From Lates calcarifer (Eukaryota; Chordata; Actinopteri; Centropomidae), in NCBI RefSeq assembly GCF_001640805.2, contig NC_066849.1, positions 22,135,336 to 22,199,335 of the forward strand: a DNA stretch of 64,000 nucleotides, in the 5' to 3' direction. The notes beneath the pieces are model-generated. The model was not told the DNA's origin, did not search any database, and saw only the letters and a program-made list of their open reading frames with translations. Shown one piece after another: positions 8,899 to 22,999 of the stretch (position 1 is the stretch's first letter; the number at the start of each line of letters is the position of its first letter). The translations under genes and the position numbers were made by a program.

Positions 8899-11800
8899 GG
8901 AGAGGAGATGAGAAGAGTTTCCCATGAAACCTGTTTTGAAATGTTTCACTGGAGTTACTCGTAGTGGAAAGTTTTACTCTGACATGGTCTTTCAGGGAAG
9001 TTCATTAGTGTTGTTTTCAGTGGACAATTTCAGCCTTGCATGGTATAAATGCTGTTTCACAGACTTTCCCACCTTGCCAAGAACACATTTCTGGGGGAAA
9101 TACTGGCAGAAATCTCCTCCTGTGTCACATCGCCTGCCAGTAGGAGAGGAAAAGAATTGTTTTTTTTACTGCACTGCACATTTTAAGGGGGAAAAGAAGG
9201 CCAATGCCATTTCTCCTCTTTCTCTTTCTAATCACATTCTACCTGGGATTTGTGTGTCTCAGTCAGAGTATTTACATTTTATCTTTTATCATTACTTTGT
9301 CCATCTCTCACAGATATGTGTGGATGAATAGAACAAAATTACAGGATGGCAGCCAGCCTTTATCTTTAGCAAATTATCCTCTTTATCTCCATCTCACATG
9401 CTTTCATTCACATCCACACTTTCTTTGCCTTTGTCTTCTCTTTTGCTTTTTATCTCTCACTCTCTGTTCACTGTTTCATTCTGTTTTTTCTTTCTTGTTT
9501 TTTTCTTTCACAAGATGCTGCTGGGATTTCTCTCTTATCTTATTGGTCACAGTCTGCAGAGAGAAGGGAGGACATTAGCATGGAGTGAGAGGAGGAAGGG
9601 GGATAATTCCCTCATTTAATTGGTTTCAAACTTTTCTCCCCTGGAAGACCTGCTTTCCTACACTGTTGTGGCCAAAACACGAACACTGATGCTAAACCCA
9701 TTAAATTTCACTGTAATTGGTCAAGCTATGAGCTCATGTTAGCAAAGCTTTCACAGTTGATTGGCATTCTTTGCAGCACTGGTCACAAATCCCTGTCATT
9801 TTCCTTGGATAAAGTAGTCAGCTTTACACTCTTAATTTTTTCCATCATGTATTCAGCTTCTCTTTCAGCAGCTGCAGGAAGTAAATAAGAGCAGGACACC
9901 CACACTGAAACATTAGTTGTAAGAAAGAAAGAAAGAAAGTTTAAAGCTGCATTTAATGTAACATGCTAGGTGGCTAAAAAGAAAAGAAAGTCCACAGTGA
10001 GCTGACAGATCCATTCCCCTGATGTACTATATCATGTCCTTATTAATTTAATGGTAAATGCTTTGGCAATTTGGTATTACAGGAGGGGACGGGTAGCTGG
10101 TTAGCATGCTAACTTCAGCAGCAAAAAAGAAGTGGTAGAAATAGAAGCAAAAAAGAGCAAACACTGGCTTTGTTTTCTGCCACTGAAGGCAGCTCTTGGC
10201 AAGTAAAGGAATTAAGTTTGCAACATTTCTTCTAGACTGGTAAGTAAACAGCTATTAATGCTAACATTGGTTTTATAGCAATAGCAAAAACAGACATACA
10301 GCAGCTTTAATGACAAATTTAAATCAAACATTTACTCCCATTTTAATGGTGCTTTTGTCCCCACTACCTGTGTCTTTAGCTTCTAGCTGTTCAACATGTT
10401 TCACTAGTGAATTTGTCAGCGCTTGTTGCTGAGACCAGTTGCCTGCTGCAGCTGGAAATGGGCTCAACCATTACTTATCCATATATAGATATGCTGTATA
10501 ACCAAAACACTGACCTGAAAAGAGGCCAGAAAGTTCCTCAGAGGTAGAGAGGGGTGATAATTCATGGTGACCCTCTGTCACACCGCACATCTTAAGTTTA
10601 ATCACTGTTTGAATAAAAAACTACCAGCTTGTTATTCCCAGAGTTTTCTGCGACACTTGAAATAAATTAGAGTGAGTGAGACATTTGTCAAAACTGATTT
10701 AAAGACAACATGAGACGCAGATGAGCTTCTGAGCCATTTCAATAAATGATACTAGCACAGTGCATCGGTTTGAGTCCCAGAGAGAAAATACAGAGAACAT
10801 AGTCATGTCAGGGCATAATATAGAAACCCAGAGCTGGGATGATGACGCACAGTATGAGAGACTGGCTCAATCACATCCAGTGATTGAAGTACCATGTGTG
10901 GTACTCCAAACTCCAGCACTCATGATGCATTGCCCACTCCTCATTTTACCTCCTCGGCCATCTCTAAGATGTATCACGACCAGTCACCTGCTACCCACTG
11001 CCCCAGTGGATGTAACTGCCAGTAATGCAAACAATATATATATATGTGTGTGTGTGTGTTTGGGAGTAATATTGTTGCTGTTTGGAAAATGTGATAACCT
11101 CTGCTTGACATTTATACTTCCAGCTTGTATGTGTGCGCATACATGTCTGTATTCAGCACTTATTTACAGTGGAGTATTTGAAAGTCATGTGCAGGTGGTT
11201 GCCAGTGTACCTATGTACCCTTCTCTGTGTGTGCATATAGTGTTTTCATGTGTATGTGTGTGTGTGTGTGAGAGAGAGGGGGGGTTAGGGAGAAGTCACT
11301 GAGTCAATGCATGACCTTGTCTAACCGACTGGGTATCAACCTCATGACAACTAAAACTTTTTCAGCCCTAAAGCCTATTTATACACCCATACAGGCCTCT
11401 TTGATGTCTGCACTTAAAAGCACCACTAACTCACCCTGGAGGAAGAGCCTGGCACACAGAGGATGCTCTGGATGTCTCAGACTGTGTGTGAATGTGTGTG
11501 CACGTGTGGGTGCGTGTGTACACGCTTCTGGGTATACGTGCAAATGTGTGTGTGCATGTACGTGTATATATGTGTCCGCGTGTGTTTAGCTTCATGATGA
11601 CGAACCATTTTTTAACTTTCATATTTCTAGACTTTACACCTCTCATCCCTTTTATGTCCATCTGCTCCAACATCTGAGGTGCAGTCTTTGTTTTGGGCCA
11701 AGATGTTTTAATGAGAGTTTTAATAATCCACCTTCTGTCTAAGTCCAAACCTGTACTATAATGTTTCAGATTGTTGAGTAGATATACTGTACCTGTGTCT

Positions 11801-14800
11801 TTCCTTTCAACAAGCCACTGATCTGCTAGCCCACATTGTTCTTCTCAGTCTGCCTTATGTAGCACAGACTTGGGATGTCCTTGGCAGAACGCCATTTCAA
11901 TTATCTTTCGCTTTCACTTTCTCCAGAGTAATCTTTTAATCTTTCTGCTATCCACCTTAGTCTCAGCCCAGTCTTTGAAAATCACATACCATTTTTTTCC
12001 TCTCTTTAATGTCCATCAAATATTGAATCTTTTTTTTTCTATTTTAGCTTACTGCTGTGCAGAAGCCAGTTGCATGCTTCAAGGTAATATTCTGTGACAT
12101 TTTCTTTTCAAAATATGCCAGTTTTGCTCTTCTTTATCTTTAATTGATATGAGACAACAGTGATTCAACTTTTACCAGGCTCATGACTGCTTCTACATCA
12201 GCTGTTTAATTTAGCTTGAAGTTCTTGTTGCGAGACGAATTTGTCAGCATTGATCATTGTGACATGACGTGTTTGGCAGTTCCATTTTTCTGGATTAATC
12301 AGAGGAGAGTAACTTAAAGGCACCCTTTGGAGTTCTTGACAGCAATGTTTTGATGAGTGTTTGTGCATTGTGCGCTCCTATGAATGTATGCACACACATG
12401 GGTGACACACCACTCATTAATAGACAGGAAGTGGTAATGTGGTAAATAAAAGCAGCACTGCACCACCACAATACAGAGATGAAGAGGACATATTTCCAAA
12501 AGTCTTAAATGTAAACATAACTCTACAAGGTACCTTTAATACTATTCTGTGAGCGTAATGCTTCACTGCCTTTTCTGGTTGAGTCAGTTAGGTTCCCATT
12601 AAGTGTAATGCCAAAGTGAAACAGAGTGAACTCTATATGGAGAATAATGTGTTTTTTGAGGTTAAACAAAGTGTGTAAACTGAAAAATGACATGTTGCGA
12701 CATTGCTGTGTTTATCGACAGCTGCTACTCATTAATTGCTGGGGCATCATGCTGCTGCCACTGCTGATGTTCTCTCTCTTTACTTGGGTCTGTTCGGGTT
12801 GAAAACGTTTCAGATCAGGTCTAATTACCCCTGGGTCTCTCCAGTTGGGATTTTTCTCTTAGAATAAAAAGATGTATCTTGGGTTCACACAGGTTTTCTC
12901 TGGATCAGTGTGAGAACAGACCCAAGAAACTGGGCCTGTCAGGCCCTTTACCAACACTACCAGCACCTGTAACAACACCTAAAAGTGATGTCATGGTGTA
13001 CTGATCACATGTCTACATCACTGTAGCAAGGTCAGAAGAACCATAGGAGGTCATGTTCACCTGCTCTTTAAATTATAATTAATAATAATGCTAATAATTT
13101 TACTATCATCTAATGGCACCAGCATTCCTCCAACCCAAAACCATGATCTTTCCTTAAACCTAACCAAGTCATTTTGTGCCTAGACCTAATTAAACATAAC
13201 CATATCTTTGTGAAAGCATAAAAAGGTTGGACATTTATTTTTAATAGTTTATCTGTAGCATATATCCTAATTCAGGTAATGCTCCTATGTATTGTATTAG
13301 AGGGAAGGGACAAACAGCCAATATGGTCATTTAAGGTAGAGGACCTGTTGTTTCATTGACTTCAGCTCGATTGATCCTGGTTTGATTTGATTTGAATGAA
13401 GACAGCTAGTTAGGGTAAAATAAAAATTCAGGTCCCAGCACCACTCCCACACAGTCTGTCTCTTTGTCTGACTACCAGTCTTTGCTTGGCTGCCTCTGAC
13501 CAACTATCTGCCTGATTGCACTCTCTCTCTCTGTGTCTCCCTGTCTGTCTGTCTCTGCCTCTCTCTCTCCCTGCCCATCAGATCAGTGTTGCTCACAGCC
13601 AGGGAGAGAGGAGGTGTGAAAAGCTCATGCAGAGAGAGCAACCCTAGGAAATGCCAGCCAAAGAATGACTGAAACAAGGAAAGTGTGTCTGCGCATGTGT
13701 GCGTGACTGATTGTGTGTGTGTACATGTAGTTGTTTGTGCAAAGTTGTGTTTGTGTGCATGTGTGTGTTTGTGTTTCATGTCATTCCCTTCTCCCTAGTT
13801 TTCTACCTGTCTGATTCCCTTCAGCTGAATGGATAAGACCGTCGGCCTGACAGTGTTATAATGCATGGCACGAATATCAAAACTCTGTTGTTTTAGTCAA
13901 AAGGGGGGCTGCTATAAATACGCTGTCACATTCACACACTTGTATGCATCAGAATGCAAAAGCTCACACACACATACTCCAAATATAGAACACATTTACA
14001 TTTATGTGTAACAGTTGCACACAGCATTTCAGACCCTGAACATGAAATCCATTTTAAGACGTGTGTGCACACCTGCCATGATATTACTGAAGTGGTTGTC
14101 CCGACTCAGGATGCACATGAGCGGCACGAGGAACATGATGGTGTAGTCATTTCAACACTTTAATCATAGATGTTTCGACACTTAAATGCTGTAGGAGAGG
14201 AAATGGAGAGCTGTGCCCTCTTCCAATGATATTAAGCATTAATGGATAAGAAAAACACTCTACATAATCACATACCACACACACACACACACACCCACAC
14301 ACACACTTCAGTGGCTCCTGAGAGGAACAGACCTGCAGCTTTATCAACCCTGAAATGGGAAGTGGTTTGTGGTATTAAAAAGGAATACGTGACTGTGGCA
14401 AGAAAGTGGAGGCAGCCAGGGTGTTGGTCAGGAGCAAGAAAGAGGAAAAGATGGTATACAGGGCAAACAAGGTCCCTGTAATCCTAATTAACCCTCCCAC
14501 GTGGCATGATGCTATTCCTGAAATGAGCTGCCCTTTAGCTGAGGTGGAAGCTGTAAGTGGAGAGAGGAGCAGGCTGACGGCTGGATGTGTCACTGAAACA
14601 GGACACATAAATAATGACAAGCAATAAACAGAACGCACACAAGCAAACCAATTCAGTGCATAAATTGAACACCTCACTGAAATCGACTCTTCTACACCCA
14701 AAGGAGTTCATCAACATACCAGCCTGGTTTATGAGAATGCATGTTAGGACGTGCCAACCAAGTATTAGCACCTATAGTTTAAGCTGACATTTCTAAACAA

Positions 14801-15006
14801 GTTTAAAAGTGGGAGGAGGTACTATTTGTGGATGTATTTTTGTACTACTGTAAAACAACAACATCTTCTATCTATCAACACAGAAACAAAAGAATCTTGT
14901 GGATAACTAAGCGATAACTACTTTATGTTGGTCATTGATTTGAGTTATTTCAACTTAGTTTTTGAGGAAAAAGCTGTGTCTGATGTTTTAACCTTGTACT
15001 TCTTTC

Positions 15007-15046
15007 AGAGTTTTGACTCTTGGTCCAAGAGTTTTGACTCTTGGTT
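15007..15046. repeat. Short direct repeat, period 21
   Basis: The 18-mer agagttttgactcttggt occurs at 15007 and again at 15028. Each copy contains a small inverted repeat (AGAGT..ACTCT). Confidence 0.9.
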
Positions 15047-16194
15047 AAAATAAGGACAGGGAATCTAGTGCACTATATAGTAAATAGAGAACAATTACAG
15101 ACACAATCCATGTTTTTCTGTGAGTTTAGTTTGGTGGATGTCTGTATATAAAACAAAGATGATGAGTCTCAGCTGCAGTTCATGTGGAGAAGATGCCAGA
15201 GACGCTAATCAGAGCTACAAAAAAATGCAGAAAGCTTCATTGTTAACAGTTGGAAAAAAAAGACAGCACCATAGTTGTCTTAAATTGAAAAGATTTAAAA
15301 CTTGAATGGGTTATCAGGTTTCTAACCTTAGATTTAAGCTCTGTATTAGTAGCATATGCAACAACATTTGTTTTGGGAGTTGTAGTTTACTTCTCTCCTT
15401 ACGTTTTTAGACACATAGGCTTGTAACTTTAAGTTTTTGTTATCAAAAAATTTATATTTTCTAATGTACTTTTTCATATTTTGATGTTTCAGTTGGGAGA
15501 GTTTGATGCCCATACAAGTCACAAACAGCTGCTTCAAAACTGTTGATCACTTTTATCTTATGAACCCTGGATGCATGAGCTCATCTCTTTTTGCTAACCT
15601 TTTCTCAATCAAAAAGAAAACACAGACAAAGGTAAACTGAACATACTCTTGATTTCTTTGAATATAATATTTGGGCTAGGTTTCAAACATGAATAGAGAG
15701 AATTTACTCCGACTACAGACACATCAGGCCAGCTACTGATTCCTATAAAAAGTGAAATATTCATTTTTTTCATACTTTACATACCATAAATAAAATCAGA
15801 CATTACAGACTGATCTTTTTACCTGCCAGTTCGACTGAGCACATGCCTGTGCTGAATGAACATTCAAACCTGTCACACAAATTGGTAGGAGCGATAAAAA
15901 CAGACTGAGAGTCCCAGACATTTTAAAACAAATGCTTATTTGAAGAGCGATGCTGCTGCTGGAGGTTGGGCCATCAAAGTGTGACCACAAGTGATGACAT
16001 GGGGCTGGTGCATGATTTAGAGCATTGTAATGAGCTCCAGCCATTGTGTTTCTGCATGTATAATTATGCGTGAATAATGCCACTGAACTGTGCGGGTACC
16101 TCCCACTGTGGGTCCCTGTGTAGCCAGTCCCTGTGCTTTCACATCTGGCTAGAGCTTTGAAGTGGCAGGTGTGCCATCTACATGTCACACATAC

Positions 16195-16241
16195 ACACAT
16201 GCATGCATGCATGCGCACGCACGCGCGCACACACAGCACAC

Positions 16242-16281
<40 letters not shown>

Positions 16282-16332
16282 ATGCTGGTGAGTGACAGAG
16301 AAACAGAGAGAGAGATAGAGAGAGAGAGAGAT
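16195..16332. repeat. Compound CATG / CG-CA / AC / GA microsatellite
   Basis: A catgcatg run passes into alternating (cg/ca), then about 19 AC units (16243-16280), then a GA-rich tract (16299-16332). The alternating purine-pyrimidine part is Z-DNA-prone. Confidence 0.9.
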
Positions 16333-19300
16333 AGGCCTTTGTTGGCGAGTAAAAAGAGCAAACACATTGTCGTTTTGGTGTTCAGGGACTGTTTTTGATA
16401 CAGCATAATCAGATTCATACATCTTACGTTACAGGGGGTTTAATGAACAAAGGAACAGGCTTAAAACCCACATAGTTGTCAGGCAGAAGTCATCCGGGAT
16501 GAGCAATGACTTCACTCAAGTCTCACTAGTCGCGTGAAAGACCTGATCTAACACGATTTCCCCTCGCAGTAGCACATCAGACTCGCATTTCCTACAAAAA
16601 GACGGGATTTACACACATGCACACACACCCACACACATGCAAAAATGCCTTGAAATTATGTGCAACTGAGCCAAAGCCACAGTAGAATAAGTCAAAGAAT
16701 AACAGAAAAGTCATTGTCAGTTGCCTGGTGTGACTATTCCACACAGGCTCATATACATAAGCGAACATGTCTTGTTTTGTGGGAATGCAATGAGCTGGAA
16801 AGTTTGACAAAACTACAGGGCTAAACAGAACTATTTTCTCCTTCTCTGGGGATACATAAATGTGATCCCCAAAAAGCTAATATGTAGATTTTTCTAGCAG
16901 CACATGCCGTGTTTTAATCCCCAGTTTATGTTTCATTGCAGAGACACAGGAAGGCAAAAATAACACCGTCTATATACTTCACTTTAGAGGATATTAATTG
17001 TCATAGGACCATTATAAGTAATAATCCTGCATTTAAACCCTACTTAAAGTACAGAATAATTATCAACTAAATGAACTTGAAGTATATAAAAACTACTCAT
17101 CCTGCAGAAAAACATCTCCTGTGACTAATATATTATATTATTAGCTTGTTAATGCTTAAATAGTGATACTTTTTGGAATACTTATTATCTCAGATGTAAT
17201 TATGTGCAATATAAACGAGGGCTAAAACTGTTATATTTCACTCTGAAATGTATTGGAGTACAATTATTGGGATGCCCATTAGTTGTTGCTTTAGCTGCCT
17301 ATTGAAACTTTTTTGGCAAATTCTTGACATATAAACCATGTCAAACTGTTCCACTGAGATATGTCTCTATACATCACTGTCTTTTACCATAGCATTGCTG
17401 TTTGCCTGAAGTAGTGTATGGTCACCCTTCCCCACCTGCCATGTTAGATACAATATTTAAAAAGAAAATGAAGAATATTGTTGTTTCAATGTTATTCTGT
17501 TTCTTAACAGAGTTAATAAACTACATTGGAATCTGTTGTCAACCTTCAGCCAACAGTGAAGTGCTAATTGTGCTGCTCTATTCTGCACTGACTGAAAGAT
17601 TTTCCAGCTCCTTTTTTTTGGCAGAACTTGACCAGATTATTGAGAAGTGATAAAGTTGCATATCAAATTGTGGAGTAAATGTACTATGTTACTTTCCATC
17701 ATTGTTTATGAACCACCTTCAGGTCATATGACAGATGATATAAGTGATATAAGGTTATAGGGAAGCCCTGATTCTCAACACACGCACACACAGAATACAC
17801 TCTGAGACAGAGATCCTGGTTTAAAAATAACCACTGTCTAATTAGTTTTCTGCTCTGCTTTGTGTGTGTGTGTGTGTGCGTGCGTGCACGTGTGTGAGGG
17901 CAAGATGGGGCTGCAGCGACAGAGTAATTAAGAGAAACAAGTCTTTGATCTTAATGAGGTTTTTCTACTCTCGTCAGGGAGTGAGGGGATGTGTGGATGT
18001 GTGCGTGTGTGTTCATACTTTCTTTAAAATAAATAAATAAATAAAAGTCCCCCAAAATAACCCCCTCTGAAATGAAAAGTAAACTCCAATTCTATGCAAA
18101 ACAGCAGGGAAGTTTTATCTGTCTGCTCTGGTGACTTTCTGCCTTTTTTTTTTTTTTTTTTTGCAGACTCAGTGTCACTTCTTTGAAATAACAGATTTAG
18201 GTCATTTTTAGAGGAAAAAAAAACTTCCTCCATCAGTTTTCATCTTCTCAACTTCATGACTAATTGACTGAAAGATCATTTGAATGCTGAACAGTGGCGG
18301 CGGGCGTCCACTCCATTCAGCGGTGAGACTGATGCATCTAAACAACACCAACAAACATGGCCTGCAATCACTCTAGAGGGGGGGTGCTCCACTGAGAACA
18401 TCATTACTGACTCTGTGTTGTCTGCTAAATCAAAGTAGCTTCCTTGCCTTTGATAAAAGAGCCTGGTGCCGACCAGGGTGGGAGTTTGCCGCTGGGTTAC
18501 CCAGATGAAAATCGTCCAGTGGTATGCCAAGTTGTGGCTGGCTGGTGTGACTGAACAGAAACAAAAAATGTAATTTAAACACAGGGAAGGGTTTTATGTC
18601 ATGGATGGACTGAACTGCTTTTTGAAGCCAGATGATTTGTGATGTTCAAATCAAACAGAATAGAACAAGAGTGGAAATGCACTGCACAATACTATCAAAC
18701 TGAATAAAATATGACTGTATAGTGGAACTGAACTGAACATAATTAGTTCAAGTTCAGTATCATTTATTTACAAAGCCCTGTGTCAGAACACAGCCTCAGA
18801 GGACTTAATGTACAGAGACAGAAAGAGGTTTTGTACGTCCAGCTAATCAATCATCAATCACAGGGGAGAAAAAAAGGATGCAATACAGTGAGAGCAGGGG
18901 CCAAAACAACACAGGACAAAGAATGGTATGTTTAGGAGACATACCAACACATTTTCCACATTAAACAGTAACAATATTATACATATTTGTCCAGAGAGAC
19001 GCATGCAAGATTTTCTGATGGAGACATAATTAGCCTGTGCCTTCCATAAACCATTACAAATCACTTTTTAAATCGCTGTAATACCTTGGATGATGTGATA
19101 GTGCTATGGTTAAAGTTTGGTTAGATTTAGACACAAATGGTCTTGGTAATACCATAGTTTGGTTTAAAATGGCTACTTTGCCAAGGCTGGGGGAGCTTTG
19201 TTGTCATTGTGACAATAATAAACACAACACTTGATTAAGGTTACACAATGATTGTTATCACTGATGCTGCGGTTTTTCCTGGGAGGAGAGTCCTGACACA

Positions 19301-20689
19301 TACAGTAAGAGGTCTTGTGTAACCTCAGATAATCGATGTGTGTGATGGAAAATGTCCAAGAAAACCTTGCTAAGAAAAATTGGGCTTAAATGGTCCTATT
19401 TAACTGCAGGAACTCTTCCAAGAACCATTTAAGGTACTTGACTGCTGGAATCTAGACGGTATTTACTAATTTACTTTGTGTCCTGGTGCTTTCTGACAGC
19501 CAGGAAAATATCAGGGTTGAATTTTTTCATGCTCTTTAGTTTAGTTTTGAAGCAACAACAAAACAAAACATGTAAAGAAAGCAACATGAACAGTGAATGG
19601 TATAGTACATAGTAATAGTGGTAGTTAATCATGTTACACTGATAAAGTGGGTGGATGTACATAAAGCCAAACATGCAGGATTGAAAGGCGTGCAGCATGA
19701 TGGACCAGAATGTTGTTATCAATAAGTGCCAACTGTTTTGTTCCACTCCTGTCACACTGCAGAACATGAGATGCTTGGAGTTTTCTATTCTGTGTGTTAA
19801 AAACAAGCCTCACGATGACTTCAGTATTCAGACTTTTCATAGAAATTGGTTCATGGGATTTGAGCTTGAGGTATTTCTGGTGATATACTGGCAGTGAGGG
19901 TTGTGAAGACTAGTTAGAAAATGGTAGATAAAGGTTGGTGCAATCAGAGAGAGTGAGTGAGAGAATTGTTGCTGCTTTGTAGAGAGGCATGCTCTGGTAT
20001 TTTCAGTCTCTTTTACACCTCTGCATGATTCTTTTCTATCATCCTTTCAAAAAGCTTCATCACGTGATAGTAAAATACAAAAACCAAATCCATTACTCTG
20101 CATTTGTTATCTGTAATTGTCTCATTGTATGAATAAATTTCATCTTCATAGGACTGTACAAAACTTTTTGTTCCTGATTTCCTGGTGCTCCTAGTCCCTC
20201 TTCAGATTAGTTTAAAAACAGGGTCCAAAAGAGTGATTTCCCACTAGAGTGTCTGAGTGTGTAAGTGCATAGATAACAGTAAAATGGACAGTAATACAGA
20301 CAAAGCCACTGAGATAAAAAGGTATACTACTGTACTAATATGATGTGGTGGAGAGAGATATGGGACTTTGGCCAGTTCCACAGTCCACATTAGCAAGGGC
20401 AGCAGGCACGTCCACTGCTGCGTAGCTGTGTAGAAACATGGCATTAGGCCAGCGTGTGAGAGAGAGGGAGGGGAAAGATAAACAGACAGCCACACACACA
20501 GCACGATGCTGAGTATGACTCACACCCTGACTCACATCATTGTTTGGCCATGTACAAATTCCTGTAGAGAGGCGGCAACCAGGAGGAAGCTATTCACCTG
20601 CATCCAGTGGCAGGTTTCGGTGTTCATGATGTTTAAATTAAGGCAGGAGAAAACACTGTACAGCTGAGGAGAGAGATGCTGCTAGTGTC

Positions 20690-21105
20690 TATAGTATACA
20701 CAACATTAAAACCACTGACAGGTGAAGTGAATAACATTAATCATCTCTTTACAATACAATGTTCTGCTGGGAAACCTTGGGGCCTGGTATTCATCTGGAT
20801 GTTACTTTGATACATGCCACCCATGTGGACCAAGCACACCTCCCCATGGCAAACACACTCCCCAATGGCAGGAGACTCCCCCAACAGGACGGTGCACCCA
20901 CCACAACACAAAAACCGCTCAGGAATGGCTCAAGGAGCATGACACAGAGCTCAAGACCTGGCCTCCAAATACCCCAGATCCAAATATGACTGAATATCTG
21001 TGGGATGCACCAGAACAAGCCAGATGTTAGAGGCCCCACCCTGCAACCCACAGAACCAAAAGGATCCGCTGCCAATATTTGAGTGCCAGACACCACAGGA
21101 CACCC
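20690..21105 (+). mobile_element. Internally deleted Tc1-like transposon
   Basis: Positions about 20700-20756 match the 5' end of a fish Tc1-like element (aacattaaaaccactgacag..., recalled). They are followed directly by the C-terminal half of its transposase: LGPGIHLDVT, then QQDGAP in place of QQDNAP, and in another frame TWPPNTPDPNMTEYLWD, corresponding to the WPPNSPDLNPIEHLWD block with the DDE-domain glutamate. So roughly two thirds of the transposase was lost in one internal deletion, with frameshifts since. The reading resembles a deletion-derivative non-autonomous element. The 3' end is indistinct. Confidence 0.82.
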
Positions 21106-21977
21106 TTTATATAAGGTAATACTATAGATAAATACTTAAAGTGGCTGTAATCTATATTTTCATAATGCCAGTGTAAGAGATGACAATGTGAAAACAATTT
21201 GACTACCTGAAATGGGTTGCTTGTATTGATGAACCTACAGAGAATTATCACCTGAATCTGCAGCTCTCCTCGGCTTTACAGAGCTTACTGGGGAGTTTCA
21301 GCTCATTTTTCAGCTGTCTGGCTGACAGCTTTACTGTTTTGAATTACTCTCATTGTTCTCATAACACTGTTTTTGGCTGCAGCGGGCGGCTGTTATTGGT
21401 GAAAAAGTGCTAAAAAGCCACTGTATGCCCCATCTACTCAGCACCAAACAACAGGCAGATGCAATTACAGACCAGGAAGTGAACATAGTGGAACTTTTGG
21501 CAACTTAACAACCAGATATTTTCCTTTGAAGTTGGTGGAGACCAAAAACTGAGCTAAAAAGGGAGTCAGTCACCACTCCAAGAGAATGCTAATGTTGCTC
21601 CATCACTGATGGATGTGTAATGATATATTGAAGTTCAGTTGTTGTTCATAGCTTGTTTCCTAAATTGCAAAAAACAGCCATTTCAGGTTTAAATTCCAAA
21701 TTTACACAAGTCAGAGATATTTTAGGGAAATGCTCTGCTGCTGCTGATTTCTTCTGAATTCCAGCTTTAAGAATTCATTTATGTGATGCAATGTTAACAA
21801 AAATAACAATCTATCTTGAAAATAGGTTGTTGAAAAAGGAAATTCCTGCAGGCACAGTTTCGAGACATAAAATAGGTCTGGAGGATATGGGATGGGAGAG
21901 TTTACGGTCTTCCTCAGAACTACACTAGGACACACAATTTGATTGTACTCTGCATAATGAAGCAATTGATGCTCAGG

Positions 21978-22032
<55 letters not shown>

Positions 22033-22629
22033 ACTTACGCAAACTTGCTAAACACATTAAAATACTCTGTGAAATGCAGATATGTCACTGGGTAAATGAA
22101 CAAATGTTTCTCACTTTCTGAAAACTTGACCTTTTTAGAGCGCAGTCTGTTTTCTGTTTGTGGGACACAGACGATAGGTGTCTTAATCAAACTGGAGCGT
22201 TTGGTCCAGGCCGCAACTGACAGCTTCAGACAGTTTCTCATTACTGAGCTGGCATTTAGCATTTAGTCATTTTAACATTCAGTTCCACTCTTGTCTGCTG
22301 ACTCAGAGCACAGTCTGTACCCGGCTACTCCAAAACACTCAAACACACTCCACAGTGGGACATTAACAAGGTCTGAAAACACTTAATGGAATGGTTAAAG
22401 TTGCTTAATAGACTGATAAGGAGTGATAAAACAGAATTACACACAGATATAAAGACAGGGTGAGAAAGTGATGGGGGTTTTTTGCTTGGTTTGTTCATTT
22501 TTGTGGTTCATTTGTTTAGTTAATTTACTGTGTTGTTGTTGGCCTGTGGCTCTTAGTTTTTAGTATTCATACATGCACACTCACACTTACTGTCTTTTAC
22601 TGTTGTGAAAATTTTCATTATAGTCCTCT
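21106..22629. other. Intergenic, one AC microsatellite
   Basis: No gene-like frame. (AC)n of about 22 units at 21983-22027. Confidence 0.6.
21983..22027. repeat. AC dinucleotide microsatellite
   Basis: About 22 uninterrupted AC units. Confidence 0.98.
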
Positions 22630-22990
22630 CATAACCCCGCATTCACACCGCAAGCAACATGATCAACAAGTCACTGGAAAACTATTCATTTCCTGTGGCA
22701 CTGAGTAACCAAACTTGGCTGGTGTGTGGATAATAAACAAACTTGTCAAACTTGCCAAATGAAAAGTTGGCCACAGCTGAACTTCTGTGAATCAGTGGAC
22801 CGTCAACAGCCAATCAAATTCTCACACTTCTTTGTACCCCCATCACTGTGATTTTGTTTCATGAACAATGGTTTGTGCAGAATGGACGAGAAGCTGATTA
22901 CAACCATTCAGAGCCTCCCAGTTCTCTACTTCCCAGGTGATTTGAAAGGCTACAGGATTAAAATGATAGTTGGAGTGAGGCTGCATCAGT
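22630..22990 (+). mobile_element. Possible PIF/Harbinger-type remnant with MADF-like N-terminus
   Basis: An ATG at about 22883 opens MDEKLITTIQSLPVLYFPGD, which resembles the start of MADF/Myb-like proteins carried by fish Harbinger elements (pattern MDEKLI..V...P.LYD). It is preceded by the 'cattcacaccg' and 'cagccaatcaaattct' sequence also recalled from such elements. No transposase or paired terminal repeat is visible, so only a fragment remains. Confidence 0.45.
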
Positions 22991-22999
22991 CATTGAGGT

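Larger units (their letters stand above)
8913..20689. other. Intergenic or intronic, about 11.8 kb, no gene recognised
   Basis: AT-rich sequence with GT/CA microsatellites (near 11040-11060, 11250-11280, 11485-11585, 13700-13770, 14277-14306, 17860-17900), CT-rich runs (9415-9510, 13515-13575) and poly-T at 18145-18162. The longest frames (10760-11302 plus, 15796-16422 minus) run through microsatellites and have no domain-like composition. Confidence 0.5.

Noticed and set aside
10760..11302. 180-codon plus-strand frame
   Set aside because: Includes GT repeats encoding CVCVCV runs; no recognisable protein.
15796..16422. 208-codon minus-strand frame
   Set aside because: Runs through CA and GA microsatellites, low complexity, no domain or splice support.
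16897..16919. tagcagcaca, the seed and 5' start of miR-15/16
   Set aside because: The following bases do not match any miR-15/16 member I know and no complementary arm exists within about 80 bases on either side.
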